Below, in pieces: positions 1 through 9,484 of a DNA stretch of 64,000 nucleotides; the first letter of the stretch is position 1; every line of letters begins with the position of its first letter. The translations under genes and the position numbers were made by a program. Below the pieces are notes generated by a model that ran no database searches, had not been told where the DNA came from, and was given only the letters and a program-made list of their open reading frames with translations. The stretch is from Malassezia japonica (lineage: Eukaryota; Basidiomycota; Malasseziomycetes; Malasseziales; Malasseziaceae): the NCBI RefSeq assembly GCF_029542785.1, contig NC_083370.1, positions 930,001-994,000 of the forward strand. The letters run 5' to 3'.

Positions 1-1
1 C

Positions 2-3000
2 GGTCTTGCGCAGGAGCGCATCGCGCGCGACGAGCTCCGTGGAGTAGATACCCTGGCGCATGTGGATCGTGCGCTCCCAGCCGGCGGCAATCGCCGTGAC
101 GACCGCCGTCTCGGCCTCGGGGCGCTCCGCCATGACCCACGACCACGCCTGCGTCGCGAGCGCGAGCGTCTCTTTGGTGCAGATCGCCATCGGGAGCGCG
201 ACCATGTAGTGCACGAGCTCAAACTCGAGCGACACGCTGTGCAGGATCGAGGCCGCAGCGCGGTACACATTGTTGCGCACCAGCTCAAAGGGAATCTCGG
301 CGCGGCGCTCGGCCGCCTCGAGGAGCGACGCAAGCTCCGTGGCGAGGTTCGAAAACTGGCCCGAGGCCGTCACCTCGCCCGCGTACGTGCTCTGCGCCGC
401 GAGGTCGCGCGTCAGCAGGCCCGACGCGTCGTGGCGTACCGGCGAGAGCGCCGCGGGGTCCTGCGGCGGGAGGCCACGCGCAAAGTCCATCGCGACCGTC
501 TTGCCGAGGCCATCCGTGCCGAGCGCCGAGGTGTCGACGTAGCGCAGGTAGCGCAGCAGCACGTGGCTCAGCTCCTGCGGCATCTCGGACTGGACGCGCG
601 TCAGGACGCTGCGCACGCGCGCGTACATGCCGACCAAGATCTGCTTGCGGTCCGTGTACGAGTCGGTGAGCTCGAGCGTGACGTCGGCGAGCTGCGAGTG
701 GAAGACGTACTTGGGCAGGAACGCATCCTCGACCTCCCCGTCGCAGCTCTGTGCGAGGAGCGTGAGCAGCTCGAGCATCGTCACCACCACGTCCGTGCGG
801 CCAAACAGCTCGGGGAAGGCGGCGACGAGGCGCTCCACGTAGCGGTGCGCGCCGTCGCGCACACCGGGCGCACGGTGGCAGCAGCCGACCAGAATGTTGC
901 GCAGCTCCTCAAAGAGGTAGGTGCCCATCGCGTGCTCCTCGGCGCACTGCGCCGTGTGCACCAGGAATGCAGAAAAGACGCGCTCGGCGACCGTGCGTAG
1001 CGGCGCAGCGAGCGATGAGGTGGCGAGGCCGTGGTGCGCAAAGTAGAGCAGCATCGGCGACGGCCGCCCGGCCGCCGCGCGGCGCCACTCGACCTCGAGC
1101 ACGGACTGGAGGAAAGCGAGGCGAGCGGCGCTCAGCTTGCCTTCCAGCAGGCGCGCGCCGAGCGTCGGGAGGATGGCGCGGCGCAGCGTGTCTACCGACA
1201 CGCCCATGCCGTCCTGCTTGAGGATCGAGTTGTACTCGACGTCCTCCTCGACATAGTTCACGACCGAGTTGGGGACGAGCATCGGCGTCTTGAGCGCAAT
1301 CACCGTCAGAGGGTCGTTGCGGGGCATCGGCGCAGTGAGGGGCGTCGACGCGCCGCTCACCGCAATCACCGTCCAGAGGTTGCGGAAGAGGTACACCTGC
1401 TCCGTGCTCGGCGCCCACTGGGGGTTGATGTCGCGGTGCGCGAGCAGCGCAGCGAGCGCAGGAAGCGTGCCGCGCACCAGCGCCGCGTCGCGCTGGCTCC
1501 CGGCGTCAATGACGAGTGCCAGCAGCTCGTTCAGGTACAGGTTCTTGCGGAAAGCGCCCTGCTCCTGCACCGCCGTGTCCGCCTCTGCGCCACGGCGCTC
1601 GGCCTCTTGCGTGAGGCCGCGTGCAAGGAGCTCTTGCGCGGTGTTCACCGCACCGAGACGCGGCGCATCGCGGTGCTTGAGCGCGGCGCGCGCGGCGTCC
1701 GACAGGTAGTTCATCACATTGACAAAGCTCGACGTCGGCGCCGCAAGCGCAAGCGGCACGAGGTGCGTCAGCGGCGAGGTCTGCGCAAGCGAGGAGGGGC
1801 CCTGCAGGCGCTGCAGCAGCAGCGAGATGGCCAGCACCGTGTACTGCACGTTGCCGAGCGCCTTTGCGAGCGACGTAATCACCGCGACGGTGCTTCCGAC
1901 GACGATCCCTTGCTCGACCGCCGCAGGGCGCACGCCGCGCACGTTGCGCTGGGGCACGGTGCGCTCGGTGCGCTCCGCGTCGCGCGCGAGGTTGTTGAGC
2001 AGCGCGTAGGTCGACGACGATGCCGCCTCGTCGCCTTCCAGGCGCACGCACACCGCGAGGCTGCGGCCGGCGGTGTCGAGGAGCGGCGAGCCGCTCGCGA
2101 GGTCCGCCTCGAGGATCGGCAGGGGGAGCTGCACAAAGCGGCGCACCATCGGCACGAGCGACGGCACGAGCGCGGGACGCACATGCGCAACGACCGCCAC
2201 GCTCTCGAGCGCGGCACGCTGCAGCACAGCGTCGTCCAGCACCGCCTCGTCGCCCAGCAGCGACGCGAGCGTTCCCGGGACAAACGAGCCGATGGCCGTG
2301 CCGTCGAACGCAGCGACGACGAGCACCGTGACCTTGAGCGCGGTGCTCAGCAGCTCACGCGCGTACAGTTCGACCTGCAGACGGGGCGTCGCGGCCGTGA
2401 GCTGGCTCACGGTCTGTGCGGTGCGCTCGTACAGGTCCTGTGCGACATGCGCGACGCTCGTCTCGGCGCCGGTGCGCGTCGCGGGCGGCGCGCGCTGCAG
2501 CTGCTCCCACGCCGGGGCGTACGGCGAGCGGGACTGCGTCAGGGCCTGCGCCAGGAGCGAGGCAGTGGCACTCAGGGCGCACCATGCGACAAAGCGGCCC
2601 GACAGCGGGACGCCGAGACTCGCGTAGTGCTGCAGCACCATCTCGGCGTAGCTCGAGCGTGCGTCGGCAGGCGGCGCGGGGCCCGCGCCGGCGGCTGCGA
2701 GCTGCGCGGCGGCCTCCTGCTGCTCGGGCAGGCAGACGAGCAGCGCGTCCATGCGGGGAATCTGGCTGCTGCTGGCGACGTCGACGAGCACTTCGACGAG
2801 AGGCGTGTAGGACGCCTTGTCCCATGCGAACGGCACGTCCTGCAGCGCACGCGCAAGGCCGTGCAGCTGCGGCACCGAGTTCAGTGCGAGGGTCTGCGTC
2901 GAGGCCTGGCCCGAGAGCACCGTCTTGGCGAGGGCGCTCGTGTACGACGAGAGCGTGGAGAGCGCCCGAGAGCGGCGCGACGGCAGGCCAGTAGCGATCT

Positions 3001-3382
3001 TGAGCAGCGCTTCGACGAGCGTGTACGCAAGCTCGTCGGGGACAGGCCACTGCTCGGGGACCTGCATGCCCTCCTCGAAGCGCGTCGACGGCAGGCGCGA
3101 CGCGAGGTGCTCGAGCTCGCCGAGCACGTCCTCTAGGTAGGTCGCCGCCTGCGCAGGGACTTCCACGCCGCCGACCGCGTCGGCGGTCGCAGCAGCGAAG
3201 CGTGCCTGCGCGAGGTAGCTACGGACACTCGAGGTGGTCAGCTGCTCGCCGCTCGTCGTCGCGGCGCCGCGCAGCACGGAAAAGTCTTCAGTCTGCAACG
3301 TACCCGCGGCGGCCTCCTGCGCGAGGTTCGCCGCGAGGTCGTTCAGGATCAGCGTATGCGTCGGCTGGTCCAGAAAGTCCAT
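2..3382 (-). CDS. STT4: Phosphatidylinositol 4-kinase alpha (Stt4-type), N-terminal part, cut by window edge
   Basis: One uninterrupted minus-strand frame of 1127 codons runs from an ATG at 3382 to the left edge without a stop, so the C-terminal lipid-kinase domain lies outside the window. The protein is an alpha-helical, armadillo-like repeat scaffold. The segment read from about 950 to 800 (NILVGCCHRAPGVRDGAHRY, then a LLTLLAQSCDGEVEDAFLPK stretch) resembles the conserved PI4K-alpha/Stt4 core upstream of the kinase domain, as does an ILSERPE-like 'WSWVMAERPEAE' motif near position 110. The family makes PI4P at the plasma membrane. No catalytic residues can be checked here. Long plus-strand frames over this gene are GC-driven shadows. 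Identification rests on the N-terminal half only. Confidence 0.72.
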   Translation of the reverse strand, partial: MDFLDQPTHTLILNDLAANLAQEAAAGTLQTEDFSVLRGAATTSGEQLTTSSVRSYLAQARFAAATADAVGGVEVPAQAATYLEDVLGELEHLASRLPSTRFEEGMQVPEQWPVPDELAYTLVEALLKIATGLPSRRSRALSTLSSYTSALAKTVLSGQASTQTLALNSVPQLHGLARALQDVPFAWDKASYTPLVEVLVDVASSSQIPRMDALLVCLPEQQEAAAQLAAAGAGPAPPADARSSYAEMVLQHYASLGVPLSGRFVAWCALSATASLLAQALTQSRSPYAPAWEQLQRAPPATRTGAETSVAHVAQDLYERTAQTVSQLTAATPRLQVELYARELLSTALKVTVLVVAAFDGTAIGSFVPGTLASLLGDEAVLDDAVLQRAALESVAVVAHVRPALVPSLVPMVRRFVQLPLPILEADLASGSPLLDTAGRSLAVCVRLEGDEAASSSTYALLNNLARDAERTERTVPQRNVRGVRPAAVEQGIVVGSTVAVITSLAKALGNVQYTVLAISLLLQRLQGPSSLAQTSPLTHLVPLALAAPTSSFVNVMNYLSDAARAALKHRDAPRLGAVNTAQELLARGLTQEAERRGAEADTAVQEQGAFRKNLYLNELLALVIDAGSQRDAALVRGTLPALAALLAHRDINPQWAPSTEQVYLFRNLWTVIAVSGASTPLTAPMPRNDPLTVIALKTPMLVPNSVVNYVEEDVEYNSILKQDGMGVSVDTLRRAILPTLGARLLEGKLSAARLAFLQSVLEVEWRRAAAGRPSPMLLYFAHHGLATSSLAAPLRTVAERVFSAFLVHTAQCAEEHAMGTYLFEELRNILVGCCHRAPGVRDGAHRYVERLVAAFPELFGRTDVVVTMLELLTLLAQSCDGEVEDAFLPKYVFHSQLADVTLELTDSYTDRKQILVGMYARVRSVLTRVQSEMPQELSHVLLRYLRYVDTSALGTDGLGKTVAMDFARGLPPQDPAALSPVRHDASGLLTRDLAAQSTYAGEVTASGQFSNLATELASLLEAAERRAEIPFELVRNNVYRAAASILHSVSLEFELVHYMVALPMAICTKETLALATQAWSWVMAERPEAETAVVTAIAAGWERTIHMRQGIYSTELVARDALLRKT

Positions 3383-3562
3383 GCTGGTCGGTGGGGAACG
3401 CGGCGCCCGTGCCACGTGGCTGCACAGGCCAAGCTGGGGTACGAGTGCCGTGCGACACGGTGCGGTGCGGTGCGTGCGGGTCGGCGCCGTGTTGCCCCAC
3501 TCACGGCATCGAGCAGCGGCTGCGCACGCGCTACATAGACATGGTATAGTGCTATCGCTACA

Positions 3563-4086
3563 TTACTTCTCGCCACGGAGGGCCATTTCACAGACGCGGC
3601 GCAAGCCCACTTCGAGTGCCTGCAGTGCGCGTGCGTCTTCCGGGGCCATCTGCACGGCGCCCGACGCGAGCAGTGCGTCGGGCAAATCCAGCGAGAGAAA
3701 GACTTGCGGAATACCGAGCTTGGCGGCTGCGTCAGTCGCGCGCCCACGTACCGATCCGCTGTGCCATGGCGACCGATGTATTGGCCCTGTATAGTGCTGT
3801 GCCGGTCGTGGCCTGCGTCAGCCATGCAACCTACCCTCACGTTACCGCTCCCCCCGCGGTTCATCGCGACGCCCCAGTCGTCCGCGAGGCGTGCAGGGAC
3901 GTGCGTCGACTCGTCGCGTCCCGCGGCCTGCATCGCCGCGCGCACTTCCTCGTCGTCCTCGTCGCCCAGCGAGCGCGGCGCTGCGCCTGCCCACACCATG
4001 AGCGAGTGATCGAGCACGGTGCACTGCACCGCAAACGCGCGGTGCTGTGCGTGCGGCACACGCACCACGTAGGCCGCCGTCTTCAT
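3563..4086 (-). CDS. Proteasome assembly chaperone 4 (PSMG4/Poc4-like), 3 exons
   Basis: Exons 4086-3835, 3812-3752 and 3726-3563 give 158 aa. The introns are 22 nt (3834-3813) and 25 nt (3751-3727), both ending CTGACGCAG. Splicing restores a PSMG4-like order: an N-terminal beta sheet (VQCTVLDHSLMVWAGAAP), an ALYRANTSVAMAQRI helix, then KLGIPQVFLSLDLPDALL and a C-terminal helix. In human PSMG4 the matching elements are a LFLWVGATP-like strand, an AQRLARKT helix and a VFVSYNL strand. The family pairs with PSMG3 to chaperone alpha-ring assembly of the 20S proteasome. A single 119-nt intron would also keep the end frame but would delete the conserved AMAQRI helix, so two introns are preferred. 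The gene is divergent from uS9m with 41 bp between start codons. Confidence 0.7.
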
Positions 4087-4127
4087 GGTCGCTCACGTGA
4101 CGTGGAAGAAACGTCCGCCCTGCGACG
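4087..4127. promoter_or_regulatory. 41-bp divergent start-to-start interval (PSMG4 / uS9m)
   Basis: Only 41 bp separate the two divergent start codons. Both transcripts must start within this interval or inside the opposite gene, so the genes probably share a bidirectional promoter. No TATA-like element is obvious. Confidence 0.45.
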
Positions 4128-5153
4128 ATGCTTGGGACACTGCGTGTCGCTGCTGCGCGGCAAGCGCTGCGGTTCGGTGCGCGTTTGATGCACACGACTG
4201 CTGTGCCCCGCGCACAGTACCTTGCACCTCCCCCCCCCACGCCAGACCGTGTGAAGCCCGCGTCGCCGGCGTACTTTACCACGAAGCCGTCGTACATCGA
4301 CACGCTCCAGATGCTTGACCAGCTTACGCGCGAAGTGAAGCGCGAGCTCGAGCAGGCGTACATCCTCCCTCTGAACTCGAAGCCCCCGCCGATCCCCCAA
4401 GGCCCCACGAATATCTGGGTATCGCGCGAGGCGCTGCACAGCAAGCTCGGCATTGCGCTGCGTGCGTCGCAGTACCGCAGCGTCATCTCGCGGCTGACGC
4501 TCCTGCTGCGATACCGCGCGCTGGTGCTCGAGCACTTTGCGAGCAGCGGCAGTGCATCGTTTGCCGAGCGCAGCTCTGCGCAGCAGAAGCAGCTCGCTGC
4601 GCAGGTCGAAGAGGTATTTGCCGCCTTTATGAGCTCGCACGGCAAGGCGCAGGACAGCCACGAGAAGGGCGAGGCTGCGCCGCGCACCTCGACGCGTGGC
4701 TTTATCGACAACGAGGGCCGCGCCTATGCGCGCGGCCGCCGGAAGGAGAGCAGCGCGCGCGTGTGGCTCGTGCCGGCCAAGGACGCCGACGCGTCCCTCG
4801 GCTCGGTCCTGGTGAACAGCGTGCCGCTGAGCCAGTACTTTACGCGCACCGACCACCGCGAGCAGGTGGTGTGGCCGCTGAAGCTCGCGGGCGTTCTCGG
4901 CCAGTACAACATCTTTGCGATTGCGCGCGGCGGTGGCCACACCGGCCAGGCGGGCGCCGTGGCGCACGGCATTGCGAATGCGCTCCTCGCGCAGCTTGCG
5001 AGCGTGCCTGGCGAGGCGGCCGCGGCGACGCACGCCGAGGTCAAGCAGCTCCTCGCCAAGGACGGGATCCTGCACCGCGACCCCCGCATGGTCGAGCGCA
5101 AAAAGCCGGGCCTGGCCAAGGCACGCAAGGCCTTCACCTGGGTCAAGCGTTAA
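4128..5153 (+). CDS. MRPS9: Mitochondrial small-subunit ribosomal protein uS9m
   Basis: The 341-aa single-exon protein begins with an Arg/Ala-rich, acid-free presequence typical of mitochondrial import. The C-terminal 130 residues are a canonical uS9 domain: a KESSARVWLVPA strand, PLSQYFTR, a GVLGQYNIFAIARGGGHTGQAGAVAHGIANAL core and a RRDPR-like 'HRDPRMVERKKPGLAKARKAF' region ending in a basic WVKR tail. The long N-terminal extension is usual for fungal uS9m. The uS9 tail contacts the P-site tRNA in the mitoribosome. It converges on uS11m with 20 bp between stop codons, so two mitoribosome genes lie tail to tail. Confidence 0.93.
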   Translation: MLGTLRVAAARQALRFGARLMHTTAVPRAQYLAPPPPTPDRVKPASPAYFTTKPSYIDTLQMLDQLTREVKRELEQAYILPLNSKPPPIPQGPTNIWVSREALHSKLGIALRASQYRSVISRLTLLLRYRALVLEHFASSGSASFAERSSAQQKQLAAQVEEVFAAFMSSHGKAQDSHEKGEAAPRTSTRGFIDNEGRAYARGRRKESSARVWLVPAKDADASLGSVLVNSVPLSQYFTRTDHREQVVWPLKLAGVLGQYNIFAIARGGGHTGQAGAVAHGIANALLAQLASVPGEAAAATHAEVKQLLAKDGILHRDPRMVERKKPGLAKARKAFTWVKR

Positions 5154-5173
5154 GTGTAGTTCTATAGACTGCA

Positions 5174-5821
5174 TTACAGCATTCTCCGTTTCTTGGGGCG
5201 GACGCCGCCGACCTTGATCGGCGTTTTGTCGGTCATGACCTTGACGAGGTTGCGCACCTGCTCGCCCTCGGACGCCATCATCGCGCGGAAGACGGCCTCG
5301 CGGCCCTGGCCGAAGCCGTTCCAGAGCACCTCGATCGAGTTGATGCGCCAGCGCGCCTGGTTTTCGGCGATGCGCGAAAAGACGCGCAGCGCAGAGCGGT
5401 AGCCGGCCTCATAGCCGGAGCGGCCCGCCTTTTTGAAGCCGACCGTGCCGCCGCTCGCGTTCGCCAGCGGCTCGCCAGTGGGCGTCGTGAGAGTGACAAT
5501 GGTATTGTTCCGCGTGGACTGGACGTGCATGCGGTGGGGCGCGTTCGCCTCGCGCGACTTGGGCGGGGGCGCCACCGGCTCGCTCGCAGGCTGCTCGGCA
5601 GTAAAGCCGGGCATGGAGAACTCGACGGCAGACTCGAGCGAGACACGCTCGGCGCCGTCCGCAGCCGCTTCTTGGCCCTCGGCGGGCTTCTCAGGAGCGG
5701 CCGCCGGAGCGCTCGGCGCCTCGGGCGTGGCCTGGGCGTACCCACGCACCGGCGCTATAGACGCGCGGGGCACACGCGCCATGCGCGCGGCCGCACGCAG
5801 CGCGGGGGACAGTCGCAGCAT
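5174..5821 (-). CDS. Mitochondrial small-subunit ribosomal protein uS11m
   Basis: A 215-aa single-exon protein. The first 30 residues (MLRLSPALRAAARMARVPRA) form an amphipathic Arg-rich mitochondrial presequence, followed by an Ala/Pro/Glu-rich linker. The uS11 domain occupies about residues 95-215: NNTIVTLTTPTGEPLANASGG, GFKKAGRSGYEAGYRSALRVF, a WNGFGQGREAVFRAMM segment and the terminal GGVRPKKRRML, which matches the usual uS11 C-terminus (PRRRRV-like). It corresponds to yeast Mrps18. The protein forms part of the platform of the mitochondrial 37S subunit. Confidence 0.9.
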   Translation of the reverse strand: MLRLSPALRAAARMARVPRASIAPVRGYAQATPEAPSAPAAAPEKPAEGQEAAADGAERVSLESAVEFSMPGFTAEQPASEPVAPPPKSREANAPHRMHVQSTRNNTIVTLTTPTGEPLANASGGTVGFKKAGRSGYEAGYRSALRVFSRIAENQARWRINSIEVLWNGFGQGREAVFRAMMASEGEQVRNLVKVMTDKTPIKVGGVRPKKRRML

Positions 5822-6016
5822 CGTGGTGGAAGGGCGAAGAATTCAAAGCGAAAATCACGGCCTCGGAGGCCGCGCTATGTGGAGAATTACAAGGCCTACG
5901 GGGCGGCGTCCGGCGCACTGTAGCGGAGCGCTGCACAGCCGTAGCACGTCGCTGGGGACAGCGCGCTGGCTGCCAAGGCGAGCACGCAGGGACCCACACC
6001 TCCTTGGGTATACACA

Positions 6017-6348
6017 TCAGTCGACCGTCACGCCGCGCTCGCGCAAAAAGTCCTTGGCGACCTTGATATCCTGTGTGAGCAAAATCACGTACGAGAAGCA
6101 GCTCGTCGTGCGCCTTTGGCACGTTATTAAAGTGGTAGAGGCCCCATCCGACCTTGAAGAGGAGAAAGGAGCCGGTGCTCACCAGGACCCACCACGGGAT
6201 CTGCATAAGTAGGGCGACGTACCGTCGGCAGAATCTCGACCGCGACCGATTTCGAGAGCAGCGGCACAGGCAGGATGCCGAACAAAAAGACCAGGTAGAC
6301 CAACGTCAACGCGGCCGAGATCAAGGCAAAGTTTGTCGCGCGCGTCAT
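6017..6348 (-). CDS. DPM3: Dolichol-phosphate mannosyltransferase subunit 3, 3 exons
   Basis: Exons 6348-6223, 6200-6093 and 6070-6017 give a 95-aa protein. Both introns are exactly 22 nt (6222-6201 and 6092-6071). The protein has two N-terminal membrane helices (FALISAALTLVYLVFLFGIL and IPWWVLVSTGSFLLFKVGWG), a YHFNNVPKAHDELL segment and a short coiled-coil tail DIKVAKDFLRERGVTVD. Size, two-helix topology and the final 'LR..GV..D' helix match Dpm3, which anchors and stabilises the catalytic Dpm1 subunit at the ER membrane for GPI-anchor and mannosylation donor synthesis. Without removing the introns the frame breaks twice. Divergent from HAT1 with 81 bp between starts. Confidence 0.85.
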
Positions 6349-6429
6349 GATCGTAGCGAACGGACGGCGCCGTCGCACGGGTCGCTCGCTCCCTTCGGCC
6401 GAGAGATTCACGCGACGCGACGCGACACC

Positions 6430-7773
6430 ATGACGTCCAAGTGGACCAGCAACGCGAACGAGGCGACGTGCCTGCGCCTCGCGGGTGCGCCATCGCCCGC
6501 GGACGGTGTATTTCACCCCGAGTTTACCTATCCGATTTTTGGCGACGCCGAGACGATCTACGGCTACTCGGACCTGCACATTCACCTCACCTTTGCTTCC
6601 GGCAGCCTCACGCCCGCGCTGGACGTGACGTACGCCGCGCGGAACACGACGACCGCAGCCAAGATCGACGACGTGAATGCGACGCTTGCCGAGTTCCTGC
6701 CCGAGGACCAGCTCGTGTCGCCTGACGAGGTCAAGAAGATCGCCGAGGACGAGGCGCGTGGGGGCGCGCGCGCCTTTACGCCGCTCGGCGAGCGCGTGCA
6801 CAGCTACACGCGCGAGGCGAGTGCCAAAGGCAAGGGGCGCTCGTCGTTTGGCTCGCTGTTTAGCGCGCGTGCGCGTCCGAGCACCGCGCCCAAGCGCGAG
6901 TTTCACATCTACAAGGCCACCTGGGACACGCCCGGCTTCCGCGACTGGCACGCGCGTGTGCAAATCTTTACCCTCTTTTTCATCGAAGGCGCATCGTACA
7001 TCCAGGACGACGAGCAAAACTGGGAATTTTATACCATCTTTGAGCGCGTCCAAGGCGCAGAGGGCGACGCGTACCACTTTGTCGGCTATACCTCGCTATA
7101 CCGCTTCTGGTGCTGGCCCGGCAAGACGCGCCTGCGCCTCTCCCAGTTCCTCATTCTCCCGCCGTACCAGAAGCAGAAGCACGGTGCGGAGCTCTACGAT
7201 ACCGTATACGCGCACATGCTCAACGACACGTCGGTGTGCGAGCTGACGATCGAGGACCCCTCGGAGGCGTTTGACGGCCTGCGCGACGCGTGTGACTTGC
7301 GGCGGGTGACCAGCGCGGACGGCGCGCTGGCGCGTGCGGTCGCCGAAAAGCGCCTCGACGCGCCGATCGACCGCACTTGGAGCGAAGAGACGCGCGGGGC
7401 GTACAAGATGGCGCCGCGGCAGTGGGCGCGCATGCTCGAGATGCTTGCGCTGCTGCACCTCGACGCGTCGGATGCCGCGCAGCTGCGCGCGTACCGCCTG
7501 CAGGTCAAGGCGCGCCTCTTTCGTGTGAACCGCGAAATTTTGATGCAGATTCCGAGGGTGCAGCGCCTCGAGAAGCTGCACGAGACCTTTGAGTCGGTCA
7601 TGGACGAGTACGCGGAAATCACCGGCGTCGATCTCCCGGACGCGCTCCTCGAGGCGCCGGAGCCGAGCGAAGAGGTCATCGACCTGCCGCCGCTCCTCAA
7701 GCGCGCAGCGTCGGCCGTCATCGCACACGGCGACGAGCCCGCCGAGTCGCGCAAGGCGCCACGTGTGCAGTAG
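6430..7773 (+). CDS. HAT1: Histone acetyltransferase type B catalytic subunit Hat1
   Basis: The start is the ATG at 6430 (MTSKWTSNANEA), because the frame upstream overlaps the divergent DPM3 gene. The product is 447 aa, single exon. It shows the Hat1 order: an N-terminal domain with FHPEFTYPIFGDAETIYGY, then the GNAT core with YRFWCWPGKTRLRLSQFLIL and the acetyl-CoA-binding motif PPYQKQKHGAELYD, followed by LTIEDPSEAFDGLRD with the conserved catalytic-region Glu/Asp residues, and a helical C-terminus. Hat1 acetylates newly made histone H4 on K5 and K12. Residues about 95-150 contain a Ser/Arg-rich insertion not usual in the family. It converges on TIP41 with 8 bp between stops. Confidence 0.93.
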   Translation: MTSKWTSNANEATCLRLAGAPSPADGVFHPEFTYPIFGDAETIYGYSDLHIHLTFASGSLTPALDVTYAARNTTTAAKIDDVNATLAEFLPEDQLVSPDEVKKIAEDEARGGARAFTPLGERVHSYTREASAKGKGRSSFGSLFSARARPSTAPKREFHIYKATWDTPGFRDWHARVQIFTLFFIEGASYIQDDEQNWEFYTIFERVQGAEGDAYHFVGYTSLYRFWCWPGKTRLRLSQFLILPPYQKQKHGAELYDTVYAHMLNDTSVCELTIEDPSEAFDGLRDACDLRRVTSADGALARAVAEKRLDAPIDRTWSEETRGAYKMAPRQWARMLEMLALLHLDASDAAQLRAYRLQVKARLFRVNREILMQIPRVQRLEKLHETFESVMDEYAEITGVDLPDALLEAPEPSEEVIDLPPLLKRAASAVIAHGDEPAESRKAPRVQ

Positions 7774-7781
7774 TATACAGT

Positions 7782-9172
7782 CTATGGGCGCGGCCGCAGC
7801 ACGGCCACATGAATGCAATGTCCATCCCCTTCCCATACATTGTCCGCCTCGTGCACCTCGCCGAGCACCTGCGCGCCGCCAGTGTGTGCGGCGCCTGGCA
7901 GGTGCGCGGGAGGGATGTTGGCCTGCGCGGCACGCATGCGCTGCATCTGCAGCCGCTCGAGTGTCTCGGCGACCCAGTTGACATTCGTCAGGGGCGACAG
8001 ATCGTTGGGCCGGTGGGGCACAAGGCACCGCTTCACTTCTGCGTACGGCGCCTCGGTGCCACGGCACTCGCGGATCACGCGGGGGTAGGTCGGCGCGTTC
8101 GGCGCTTCGGCAGGCTCGCCGTCGACTGGCGCAAACGAGCAGTACATGCGCGTGTCAAACACGCGGAACACGACATCGTCCACACGGAGAAAGAAGCGCT
8201 GGAGCACGAGGAACTCTTGCGGCATGACGCGCTACATCAGCACGGATACGTACCACCTTGACATTCAGCATGCTCGAGCCATTGTCCCCGAGCTCGTCCT
8301 CGTACAGCATCACGTCGTCGTAAAAGAGGATCGGCTCGCCACTCGTCGGGCCCAGGCGCTCAACCGGGATGCGGTCGCGCGCAGGGTCGCGCGCCAGCTC
8401 AAAGGCGCCCGTCCACGCATTCGCGTCGCGCGCCTCGGGCTGCTCGAGCGCCGGCGTCTCGTGGCTGCCTGGGAAGCCGGGCCATGTCGACGAGTAGGTC
8501 CAGTCGTATTGCTTGGCCGTCGTGATTGGCGACGGCGTCGAATCACTCGACGGCGACGGTGACGGCTCCAGTATGTTCTTGAGTTGCCTGTGTGAGTCGC
8601 GCGACGTACCGTGACTTGCCCCACTCGTGGGCATAGGCGACTTTGATCGCACTCTGCGACAGGCGGCGGCGGCGGGGCGTGCTGCTCGGCACGAGTGCCA
8701 TCTCTTGGACGCAGTCGAGGCCTTCGCGGCGCACGTCTTCGCGCACACCGTGCACACACGCCAGCGCGCGCGTCGAGTCGAAGCAGTACGAAAAGCCGCT
8801 CGGCTCGTGCTCGAGCACGAGCGCGTTGCGGGGGAACGGCATCTCGGGCGGCGGGACCTCGAGCAGCGCCGAAAGCTGGTCGACTTCGGTCGCATTCGCA
8901 ATGCTCCCGTGCAGCACCGTGATTTTCCAGGGGCCGATAAGAATGCCACGCTCCAGCACCTGATCCGAGGGCGAGGCGCCGCCCGACTCGGTGCTGTGCG
9001 CGGGCTTGGGCGCATCGGTATGACGCACATTCTCAAATACTCGGTACTTGGGGCGCGCCTCGTTGGCATGCGCGCCGTGGCGTGCGCCGGGTCGCGGCAT
9101 CGGTGTCGTGCCGGGGCCCATAGCAGTGGTCAGGCCGTGTGGCTTGACCGCCATCGCACCTCCACTCATCAC
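7782..9172 (-). CDS. TIP41: TIP41-like protein (TOR/PP2A pathway), 3 exons
   Basis: Exons 9172-8610, 8587-8254 and 8231-7782 give 448 aa. Both introns are 22 nt (8609-8588, 8253-8232). Splicing joins the classic TIP41 blocks: GPWKITVLHGSIANATEVDQ, PPPEMPFPRNALVLEHEPSG, IKVAYAHEWGKSR, YDWTYSSTWPGF, EPILFYDDVMLYEDELGDNG and, across the second intron, NVKV-RVMPQEFLVLQRFFLR, followed by RVFDTRMY. In yeast Tip41 binds Tap42 and acts in TORC1 signalling through PP2A-type phosphatases. The N-terminal 60 residues and a C-terminal 70-residue tail are extensions. Start at 9172 is the most upstream ATG; 9154 is also possible. Confidence 0.9.
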
Positions 9173-9484
9173 GTGTTCGGCGCAGCGGACTTACTCGCCC
9201 GCGAGCGCCTCGGCTCTTTGCGTTTCGCCACGCGCGCTCTTGCAGCACAGTGGCCTCGAGGATGATCGCTTACTATTACGTTGGAAGTGAGCTGCACATT
9301 GTGTGGCACACCATGTCCACTCTCCTACACTTGATCTGACGAGGCCACGCTCGCGCGCCCGTAGCCCCGTAGCCCGCAACGGCAACCGAAGCTGACTAAT
9401 CGTGTGACGTCACTTGACGGGTTCAGGGTCCAGCACGGGCCTCTTGGAGAGAGGAGGGGCAGGCCGTCTCCCCATCTCGCCACG
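9173..9484. other. 312-bp divergent intergenic region (TIP41 / DLH1)
   Basis: No coding sequence can be supported here. It holds the 5' regions of TIP41 (minus) and the first dienelactone hydrolase gene (plus). I see no tRNA, repeat or clear TATA box. Confidence 0.4.

Noticed and set aside
62..3136. Long plus-strand frames (312 and 701 codons) across the STT4 region
   Set aside because: Arg-rich, low-complexity translations that mirror the GC-biased third positions of the minus-strand kinase gene; no family resemblance.
3727..3845. Single 119-nt intron in PSMG4
   Set aside because: It keeps the end frame but removes the conserved ALYRANTSVAMAQRI helix; two introns of 22 and 25 nt restore it.
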